Shown piece after piece: positions 58,471-64,000 of a stretch of 64,000 bases of DNA (its first letter is position 1; every line of letters begins with the position of its first letter). The DNA is taken from positions 1-64,000 of the IMG/VR virus record IMGVR_UViG_3300009509_000008. One strand, 5' to 3'. The stretch comes from a virus. The translations under genes were made by a program, and so were the position numbers. The notes under the pieces are model-generated. The model had not been told where the DNA came from. It made no database searches and saw nothing but the letters and a program-made list of their open reading frames with translations.

Positions 58471-58478
58471 CTTATAGC
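58471..58478 (-). promoter_or_regulatory. GCTATAAG promoter-like motif, accessory unit
   Basis: Minus-strand GCTATAAGTG 37 bases before the GTG start of the 289-aa gene, in the 80-bp divergent gap with the terminase. It shares ten bases with the copy at 44942. Confidence 0.5.
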
Positions 58479-58513
58479 CTTGCCTAGATCATAATTGTGG
58501 TAAGGTACTGTAG

Positions 58514-60349
58514 ATGTTCACCTCGACGACCACAGCACACGAGTCGATATCATACAGCCTGTATCAGAGGGCGAGCGCAGCTGTTGCCAGAGAAGTCTAC
58601 GATCAGCAGCTTGAAGAAGATATCGACCTATTCATGGATGAGGACGAGGAGCTCGAGCTACAAGAGCTGGCTGAGATAGACGCCCTCATTGACGAAGACT
58701 ACACAGACTTGCGGAAGAAGGCGCAGCACGATGTGTTGCCCTCTGAGTTCACAGAGTTCTCGATCAAGATACCCATTGCAGGTCAGCTCCATCCGTTCTC
58801 GTTTGATGGACGTGAGTATCTAAAGCCCATCTACGACACATCCTCGAGGAGGATTCTCCTCAAGTGCGGAAGGCAGACCGAGAAGAGCACCACGCTGGGC
58901 AACAGGACCTTGGCTTACTCGGCCATCAATATGGCGTTCAGGACCCTATTCGTCAGTGCCACTGCCCAGCAGGCCCAGGTATTCTCTGTCGACCGAATCA
59001 AGGACCCACTCGAGCTCTCCCCCGAGTTGCAGCAGCTCACCGACAGCAAGCTCAACCAGAACGTCTTCTTCAAGCAGTTCCGCAATCGCTCACAGATCAG
59101 GATCAGATACGCATTTCTCTCCGCTGACCGTACCCGTGGTATCCCAGCTGACCTCATCAACATCGACGAGATCCAGGACATCATCACGGAGAATATCCCG
59201 GTCATCGAGCAGTGCGCATCCCACTCCTTCTGGAAGATCTTCTGCTACTCCGGAACTCCGAAGAGTCTGGACAACACGATTGAGATCTATTGGTCGGACT
59301 TCAGTACCCAGAACGAGTGGGTCGTCCCATGTCGTAGGCACGGCACGCCCAAGAGACCAGAGACCTGGCACTGGAACATCCTTGGTGCACGGAACATTGG
59401 AAAAGAAGGACTGATCTGCTCGAGGTGCGGCAGTTCGATCAGCGCACAGGATCCGGACGCTCAGTGGGCGTCAATGCAGCCAGTCAGCGTCGACAACCAG
59501 CATCGTGTCACGTTCGAGGGATATCGTATTCCCCAGATCATGGTGCCCTGGGCTGACTGGTCAGAGATACTCACAGCGAGAGAGCACTACCCGACTGTCC
59601 AGTTCAACAACGAGGTCCTGGGTCTCAGTTACGACTCCGGAGCTCGACCACTCACTCGAGCCCAAGTGAAGGCAGTCTGTCGTCCAGACATACACTTTGC
59701 GGACGTAGAAGAGCTTGCCAGGAAGTGCCACGGTCACGTCTTTGCTGGTATCGACTGGGGCACTGGGGAGGCAGCGTCGTGGACGGTCGTTGCGCTCGGT
59801 GGGTATATGGATCACGGGTTCCAGATATTCTTCATGCACCGATTCACTGGTGATGATCTCGAGCCAAGACTACAGCTGGACAAGCTGGTCCGTCTTCTGG
59901 TCAAAGTTCGATTCACGTTGATCGGGGCAGACTACGGTGGCGGCTTTGACCGGAACGATTGGCTGATGCGTAACTTTGGACCGCAACGCCTCTTCAAGTT
60001 TGCATACTCAGCTCAGCCAAAGCAGAAGGTGAAGTGGCAACCTACCCTAGGTCGATTCATCCTACACCGCACAGAGATCATGAGCGACATCTTCAACGCA
60101 ATCAAAGCGAAGAAGATATGGCTGCCCAACTGGGAGGAGATGTTCAACCCACACGGAGAGGACCTGCTGAACATCTTCTCCGAGTTCAATCGACAGCTAA
60201 GAATGATCCAGTACAAGAACAGCCCCGGCAAAGCCGACGACTCGTTCCACGCAATCTTGTACTGCATCCTCGCCTCTATGCTTATCAAGCCCAGACCGGA
60301 CCTACTCATCCCAACGCACGCTGAAGACGTGAGCTTCGATACGAACTGA
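58514..60349 (+). CDS. terL: terminase large subunit
   Basis: 611 residues. After an acidic N-terminal 75 residues, the ATPase has a variant Walker A (CGRQTEKSTT, Glu where Gly is usual), LFVSATAQQAQVFS, Walker B with catalytic Glu (LINIDEIQDI) and the coupling motif FCYSGTPKS. A zinc-ribbon-like pair (CRRHG...ICSRCGSSI) follows, as in some GpA-type terminases. The RNase-H-fold nuclease shows FAGIDWGTGEAAS, LIGADYGGGFDRND and ADDSFHAILY (metal-binding Asp residues). It packages DNA through the portal. It stands apart from the portal gene by 14 kb. Confidence 0.92.
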   Translation: MFTSTTTAHESISYSLYQRASAAVAREVYDQQLEEDIDLFMDEDEELELQELAEIDALIDEDYTDLRKKAQHDVLPSEFTEFSIKIPIAGQLHPFSFDGREYLKPIYDTSSRRILLKCGRQTEKSTTLGNRTLAYSAINMAFRTLFVSATAQQAQVFSVDRIKDPLELSPELQQLTDSKLNQNVFFKQFRNRSQIRIRYAFLSADRTRGIPADLINIDEIQDIITENIPVIEQCASHSFWKIFCYSGTPKSLDNTIEIYWSDFSTQNEWVVPCRRHGTPKRPETWHWNILGARNIGKEGLICSRCGSSISAQDPDAQWASMQPVSVDNQHRVTFEGYRIPQIMVPWADWSEILTAREHYPTVQFNNEVLGLSYDSGARPLTRAQVKAVCRPDIHFADVEELARKCHGHVFAGIDWGTGEAASWTVVALGGYMDHGFQIFFMHRFTGDDLEPRLQLDKLVRLLVKVRFTLIGADYGGGFDRNDWLMRNFGPQRLFKFAYSAQPKQKVKWQPTLGRFILHRTEIMSDIFNAIKAKKIWLPNWEEMFNPHGEDLLNIFSEFNRQLRMIQYKNSPGKADDSFHAILYCILASMLIKPRPDLLIPTHAEDVSFDTN

Positions 60350-60363
60350 TGACCAGGTAAGAA

Positions 60364-60432
60364 GGAACCCCGAGGTCCCTGGCGGCGGGCTGACCTTTCG
60401 GTCAGGCGCACAGGGATAGTTCCTCGGGTTCC
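60364..60432 (-). terminator. 69-nt stacked hairpin, bidirectional terminator or small RNA
   Basis: Three nested stems: GGAACCCCGAGG with CCTCGGGTTCC (one bulged C), TCCCTG with CAGGGA, and CTGACC-TTTC-GGTCAG at the tip. Read on the minus strand the base is followed by CTTCTTAC. It separates the convergent terminase and membrane/coiled-coil genes. The size and regularity exceed a simple terminator. Confidence 0.6.
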
Positions 60433-60472
60433 GTTACAGACGTTGGGTCGGACCAGATCGAATCGCCGATGG

Positions 60473-61105
60473 CTACTTGGATGCGGCCCTTCGACCTCTC
60501 TTCGTAGCCGGCTTGGCTTTTGGGGTCTTGACCTTCTCGACAGCGACTCCATCGTTGATGCTCTCGATTCTCGTGACGAGAACCTCGAGCTTCTCGGTGG
60601 CACTGTCTACCACCTTGCGAGCGAACTGGGCATCGGCTTTCGCTTCTGCCGCCTGCTCGGCTACGGCATCGAGGTCACCGATTGCTGCCTCGAATGCCTT
60701 GCGCTCCCTCTGCTGCTCAGTGCGAAAGACGCTGAGCGAGTCACGCAGTTTCATCTCGGCAGCCTTCTCGCCCCGAAGCTGGTACACCTCGGCGACCTCG
60801 GCAATCAAATCGATGAAGCGCCGGTTGTCCGCCTGGTTGGCGAACCACTGATAGGTCTCTTCCATACCGAGACCTAAAGCTGCAGCGCCGGCTCCCACCA
60901 ACCACCTCCACCATCCGATGCCGAAAAGGGCACCGGACCCGAAGAAGCCACCGACGGCGCAAGCGGCTGTGGTGAGAACGCCGATGATGATACGCCGGGG
61001 CCAATTGGGCCTCAGCGCCGCCATGATCTGGAGAACCTGCTCCTCGGAGACGGGTTCGGTGGGTTGGTTGGGGGTGGGTTGGTTGGTTTGAGTTTGATCA
61101 GTCAT
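60473..61105 (-). CDS. membrane-anchored coiled-coil protein
   Basis: 210 residues; GGAGGATAAA before the ATG. Pro/Gln/Thr-rich N-terminus, then a membrane hairpin (IIIGVLTTAACAVGGFFGSG and GWWRWLVGAGAAALGLGM), then a long coiled coil (about 85-190, LDAVAEQAAEAKADAQFARK) and a basic end. No signal peptide. Topology suggests an inner-membrane protein with a cytoplasmic coiled coil. It could be a lysis, exclusion or membrane-organising protein. The leader contains two inverted repeats near the ribosome site. Confidence 0.62.
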   Translation of the reverse strand: MTDQTQTNQPTPNQPTEPVSEEQVLQIMAALRPNWPRRIIIGVLTTAACAVGGFFGSGALFGIGWWRWLVGAGAAALGLGMEETYQWFANQADNRRFIDLIAEVAEVYQLRGEKAAEMKLRDSLSVFRTEQQRERKAFEAAIGDLDAVAEQAAEAKADAQFARKVVDSATEKLEVLVTRIESINDGVAVEKVKTPKAKPATKRGRRAASK

Positions 61106-61113
61106 TTTATCCT

Positions 61114-61148
61114 CCCTGGCCAGGGTTTATGGGGGGCGTAATTGCCCC
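61114..61148 (-). promoter_or_regulatory. leader inverted repeats next to the ribosome site
   Basis: CCCTGGCCAGGG (61114-61125) is a perfect 12-bp palindrome that runs into the AGGGAGG ribosome site on the minus strand. GGGGC/GCCCC (61133-61137 with 61144-61148) forms a second small hairpin upstream. Candidate operator or translational control element. Confidence 0.4.
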
Positions 61149-61165
61149 GAATCACACTCAAAAAT

Positions 61166-61173
61166 CTTATGCC
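61166..61173 (-). promoter_or_regulatory. GGCATAAG promoter-like motif
   Basis: Minus-strand GGCATAAGATTTTTGAG, 60 bases before the ATG of the membrane/coiled-coil gene. It closely matches the motif ahead of the ncRNA region at 21290. Confidence 0.45.
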
Positions 61174-61198
61174 AAGAGAATGCTCTAATTTTGACTAT

Positions 61199-61942
61199 TT
61201 AGATGGGTCGGAGGTGACCCTGTCTTCCGGAGGCTTTTAGCTGCTTTGCCATGTCGTCAAACATGTCAACGTCGTTCGAGGCGAGCTCAGTCAGGAGGTC
61301 ACGACTTGTTCCAGAGTCACCGTGGGCATGTATGAAGAACATGGCTATGCTGCGCATGTTCGATCTGCCGATGGCGAAGAGCTCGAGGACTCGTTGCAGA
61401 TCAAGATCGGTGTCTCTGTCTGGGTGGTCTCGTACGTAGAGCGTGGTTTTGATCAGAAGCTGATAGAATGGTTCCCACCCTGTGGTGGTTTCGAGAGCCC
61501 TGTTGATGAGTTCGATCTCTGCTTCCGTGATCAGCATGAAGATCTCGCAGAAGCTGAGTAATCGATCCGTGGGCCACTCGTCGTACTCGAGGTTCTTGAC
61601 CATGGAGTTGTGAAGATGTGCGAGCTGTCCGGGGCTCATCTTCGAGAACCGTGAGGCCGACATGCGATTGATGTCGAACAGCATATTGATAGAGCTCTCG
61701 AGGCGCTCTACCTTTGCTTGAAGAAGTCGCATCTCGTGAATGAGCTTGGCGGCCGGTAGCTCGTCTGCCATTCCGAGTCTTTTGATGGCCTCAACGTCAG
61801 CTCCGTCGACGAATAGCTCTCCCTCGACCTCTCGATACTTCATCAGGCCACGTCTTGCGATCCGCTCGACACGAGACTCTGAACAGCCCAAGATTTGAGA
61901 GGCTGCCGCAACGTCAATGAATCCTTGGGGGTTGCTTCCCAT
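61199..61942 (-). CDS. HTH transcriptional regulator, MerR/excisionase-like
   Basis: 247 residues; AGAGGATCGA precedes the ATG. The first 60 residues have a winged helix-turn-helix of MerR/excisionase type (FIDVAAASQILGCSESRVER, GLMKYREVEGELFVDG, DVEAIKRLG). A helical linker/coiled coil (LIHEMRLLQAKVERLESSIN) and a helical effector-like C-terminal domain follow. A likely DNA-binding switch for phage gene expression. It is driven by a host-type extended -10 promoter, like the RNA polymerase gene. Confidence 0.75.
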   Translation of the reverse strand: MGSNPQGFIDVAAASQILGCSESRVERIARRGLMKYREVEGELFVDGADVEAIKRLGMADELPAAKLIHEMRLLQAKVERLESSINMLFDINRMSASRFSKMSPGQLAHLHNSMVKNLEYDEWPTDRLLSFCEIFMLITEAEIELINRALETTTGWEPFYQLLIKTTLYVRDHPDRDTDLDLQRVLELFAIGRSNMRSIAMFFIHAHGDSGTSRDLLTELASNDVDMFDDMAKQLKASGRQGHLRPI

Positions 61943-61966
61943 TCGATCCTCTATATGCTAAGTTTG

Positions 61967-61994
61967 ATAGTAGCACAGGCGAGGTTTATCTAAA
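61967..61994 (-). promoter_or_regulatory. σ70-type extended -10 promoter of the HTH regulator
   Basis: Minus strand: TTTAGA, a 16-base spacer, then TACTAT with TG directly upstream (TGCTACTAT). The same TGCTA core occurs at the promoters at 11540 and 44974. Confidence 0.45.
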
Positions 61995-62000
61995 GGACGA

Positions 62001-62048
62001 ATGATCGCTCCCGAAAACGAATGGCCTCGCAAGGGGCGCCAGCTATGA
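62001..62048 (+). CDS. 15-codon leader ORF
   Basis: ATG after AAAGGACGA, encoding MIAPENEWPRKGRQL and ending in an ATGA overlap with the next gene. It has a better ribosome site spacing than other starts in the gap. It could be a leader peptide that couples translation of the operon; it could also be chance. Confidence 0.35.
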   Translation: MIAPENEWPRKGRQL

Positions 62049-62953
62049 GGGACAGGCGCATGATGGCATTTGAGCAGGCACTAACCACTGGGAGTCACAC
62101 CCATGGTGGTGTATCACCCGAGCGGCTCCGTCTTTTGGCAAAGCAGGCAAGCGCCAACTACGCCAGAGGCGGAACCTCGCTTACTGACGCCGTCGCCGAT
62201 GTCCTGCGTGATCAGCAAGGCCTCGGCCCGGAACACGTGCGTAGAGTGACCGAGTTCGCAAACACCTACGCATTTGATGACGCCTTCTCGAAGGAGGCAG
62301 GGGATCACCGTGTTGTGAACTTCGACAGCGGTCCCGCCGACCCTTCGGGGGTAATGAAGGAACTCAGGCTAGACCCGACGCCGATGACTTCGGGACCCTC
62401 GTTCTCCCAGCCAACAGGATACGTGCCTGGTGAGGATGGGATCGAGGCTATGTTCGGAGGTCATCAGAAGACAGCGAGCCAGATGATGCGGTCCCAAGAC
62501 TACCCATACGAGAACCCGCATGGGAAGGTCATCAAGCTGTGGGAGGATCTCACTGCGACGAGGGACAAGATCGCCAGCGATCTGTCGACGCTGGAGAACG
62601 CCTACAACACGTCTGTGAGTCGCCTGTACAAGGAGGCCCGACAGGTGCTGTCAGATGGGCACTCGCCAGCAGATGTCTCGTCGGTGGTCGCATCGGCATC
62701 CCCGCATCCGAACTTCGTGAAGCTTGCGCTCAAGCTCATCTCGAAGAAGATGGAGGCGAACGGGGTTCCAGCTTGCGCCAACACCACGAAGGTTGCGGCA
62801 GCGAGACTCGCAAACACGCAGCACCCTCTGTTCAGGGCAACGCAGGAGTTCGTGAAGATCGCCGAGGACCGCTTCACGCACGTCGCTGCGCTCGAGCACG
62901 TGAACGAGCAGCTCGAGGTAGTGCGGAGGCGCCTGAAGGAGGTCATCCAATGA
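62045..62953 (+). CDS. virion-operon protein with several K-x-A sites
   Basis: 302 residues from the ATG with AAGGGG 8 bases upstream; a start 24 bases earlier has no ribosome site. An N-terminal helical domain (VADVLRDQQGLGPEHVRRVT) leads to AFSKEAGDHRVV. A Pro-rich linker and HQKTASQMM follow, then a long helical C-terminus (LWEDLTATRDKIASDLSTLE). The K-E-A and K-T-A sites look like possible processing points between domains. No family recognised. It begins a plus-strand operon probably leading to capsid genes. Confidence 0.62.
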   Translation: MRDRRMMAFEQALTTGSHTHGGVSPERLRLLAKQASANYARGGTSLTDAVADVLRDQQGLGPEHVRRVTEFANTYAFDDAFSKEAGDHRVVNFDSGPADPSGVMKELRLDPTPMTSGPSFSQPTGYVPGEDGIEAMFGGHQKTASQMMRSQDYPYENPHGKVIKLWEDLTATRDKIASDLSTLENAYNTSVSRLYKEARQVLSDGHSPADVSSVVASASPHPNFVKLALKLISKKMEANGVPACANTTKVAAARLANTQHPLFRATQEFVKIAEDRFTHVAALEHVNEQLEVVRRRLKEVIQ

Positions 62954-63330
62954 ACGGACTACTCGCTGGTGAGCTGGTTGTACGAGCAGCTATGAAGCGA
63001 GAAGCCGATCAAGAGCTCGAGAAGGAAGCGGCCAGCATCAGCGGAGCAGTCCGGGGTGCTGGCCGTGTCATTCAGGGCACAGCTCGAGGCCTTGGCAGGG
63101 GGCTTGAGAGTGAGATCGGCGGCGCTACTGGAAAAGTTCTCCGCATGGGAGCTGAAGCGGCCCCCACCGTGGCGGGCCTCGGCCTTGGTGCCTACGGCCT
63201 AGAGTCAGCGTTGGGCCATCCCGGTGAGCGTTGGCTTCGCCAGAAAAAGGAACAGATCAAAGCTCGCCTATCTGGACAGATGGGCGCAACCAGGGCAGTC
63301 TATAATCCAGCAACGGGGCAGTGGTACTGA
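62950..63330 (+). CDS. EKxA-tagged glycine-rich virion protein
   Basis: 126 residues; ATGA overlap fixes the start. Tag region ADQELEKEAASIS (19-31), then Gly/Arg-rich sequence (GAGRVIQGTARGLGRGLESE) and a hydrophobic Gly/Ala segment (TVAGLGLGAYGLESALG) before a basic end. The same architecture as the tagged proteins at 15393, 51199 and 51624. Inferred internal head or ejection protein. Confidence 0.63.
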   Translation: MNGLLAGELVVRAAMKREADQELEKEAASISGAVRGAGRVIQGTARGLGRGLESEIGGATGKVLRMGAEAAPTVAGLGLGAYGLESALGHPGERWLRQKKEQIKARLSGQMGATRAVYNPATGQWY

Positions 63331-63854
63331 TGAGCAACGCAATCAAAGACTTCCTCGAGTACGATGACGCCATAACCAAAGAGGGGGCGGCTCCTGCTGG
63401 TCTGAGGGCCATGGGGCAGAAGGCTCTAGGAGCGTTCACCAGCTCCCTTGGTACAGCTGCTGGACAACTTGGTGCCGGAGCGCTGATCAGTGCCGGAGCC
63501 TATGGTGCTTCAAGGGCGATTCAAGCTGCCTCAAGCGCCATCAACCGTAGTCGGGGCTACAAGAAGATGATGGAGATACATCCCGACCTCGCTGATCGAG
63601 ATGATGCGCAGGTCAAGGGGATGTACAACCTCCTACACAAGTCGGCCCCTACTCTGGCCATGAACCCATACGTTGCTGGTGGATTCATAAGACGCACCGA
63701 GCACGCCTCTCAGTATGTTGACCCAAAGATGGTCTCCGACCTCGCACAAGCGGAGGCGACCATTCAGCGTTCATCCATGGGCGGTTTTGCTATGCCGATG
63801 GAGATGACCGCTAAGATGATCGGCTCAATGCCTGGGGCAAAGCTTGACGAATAA
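63330..63854 (+). CDS. tagged Ala/Gly-rich virion protein
   Basis: 174 residues; TGATG overlap. The N-terminus IKDFLEYDDAITKEGAAPAG is a divergent form of the tag. A Gly/Ala-rich segment (FTSSLGTAAGQLGAGALISA) precedes helical sequence with MMEIHPDLADRDDAQVKGMY. That stretch is reminiscent of ALHPHATD in the 15393-15749 product, so these two may be distant homologues. The stop overlaps the next ATG (TAATG). Confidence 0.63.
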   Translation: MSNAIKDFLEYDDAITKEGAAPAGLRAMGQKALGAFTSSLGTAAGQLGAGALISAGAYGASRAIQAASSAINRSRGYKKMMEIHPDLADRDDAQVKGMYNLLHKSAPTLAMNPYVAGGFIRRTEHASQYVDPKMVSDLAQAEATIQRSSMGGFAMPMEMTAKMIGSMPGAKLDE

Positions 63855-64000
63855 TGATCACGAAGCTTTGCCAGTTTCCCGGAAGGGATGACCGAGGGAC
63901 GTATGTCCACCTGATAGAACCTGGTGGGTACAACGACCACTTGATCAAGACCGCTCAGATCGGCCCGCCACAACTAGAGCACGTCCGAGAGATCATCTAC
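63854..64000 (+). CDS. tagged protein, 3' truncated by window edge
   Basis: 49 codons are visible from an ATG overlapping the previous stop; the frame is open to the right edge. The residues include FPGRDDRGTYVHLIEPGGYN and then HLIKTAQIGPP, another K-T-A site. Too little is present to assign a function; it could be a capsid-maturation or virion protein by position. Confidence 0.6.
   Translation, partial: MITKLCQFPGRDDRGTYVHLIEPGGYNDHLIKTAQIGPPQLEHVREIIY

Noticed and set aside
61199-61942. Lysogeny (integrase/repressor) module
   Set aside because: Only an HTH regulator is present; no integrase, attachment-site repeat or CI-type repressor was seen, so temperate lifestyle is not supported.

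Overview
The window is a 64 kb stretch of a large tailed bacteriophage (Caudoviricetes-type), open at both ends. The evidence is a large terminase (58514-60349), a portal protein (42580-44523), a gpV-like baseplate spike (52155-53339), a block of tail-tip and receptor-binding proteins (2-14990) and a complete phage replication/recombination operon (21347-38506, minus strand). No cellular housekeeping genes, rRNA, insertion sequences, integrase or CRISPR arrays were seen. The host cannot be named from sequence. Gene packing is tight (mostly ATGA, TGATG or TAATG stop/start overlaps, GGAG-type ribosome sites). The outstanding gene encodes a 2059-residue single-chain multisubunit-type RNA polymerase with β and β' fused (45009-51188). 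This resembles the tailed-phage lineages already known to carry β/β' homologues.

Layout. (1) 2-14990, plus: tail fibres and tail tip, beginning with a tandemly duplicated three-gene cassette, then a 1547-aa multidomain protein and a β-helix tailspike-like protein. (2) 15000-20530, plus: small membrane proteins, glycine-rich proteins with an N-terminal EKxA-type tag, a Nudix-like protein and a nucleotidyltransferase-like protein; probably lysis plus internal/ejected virion proteins. (3) 20531-21300: no credible protein gene; a minus-strand promoter-like motif, a tRNA-like element without a normal anticodon arm, many hairpins and a terminator suggest a roughly 0.75 kb structured non-coding RNA. 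(4) 21347-38506, minus: replication, repair and recombination (RusA-like resolvase, Cas4-like nuclease, a second small nuclease, RecA, HU-like protein, family A DNA polymerase, SSB-like zinc protein, DnaG-type primase, DnaB-type helicase, DUF932-like protein, family 4-like uracil-DNA glycosylase, UvsW-like helicase). (5) 38646-44523, plus: head proteins and portal. (6) 44527-44943: a tiny complete minus-strand transcription unit. (7) 45009-57022, plus: RNA polymerase, tagged glycine-rich proteins, baseplate spike and other virion proteins. (8) 57049-58433 minus accessory genes, terminase (plus), then a membrane/coiled-coil gene and an HTH regulator (minus). (9) 62001-64000, plus: start of another tagged virion-protein operon; the major capsid protein was not found and may lie beyond the right edge.

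How it may work together (inference). Three genes (the RNA polymerase, the HTH regulator and the 11555 tail gene) are preceded by host-type extended -10 promoters (TGCTA core). Most minus-strand units instead follow a different short motif, GCTATAAG or GGCATAAG, without a recognisable -35. That fits host RNA polymerase making the phage polymerase, which then reads phage promoters. Many virion proteins share an N-terminal acidic/aromatic helix ending in EKxA. It resembles the T4 capsid-targeting peptide and may direct cargo, including enzyme-bearing proteins, into the head.
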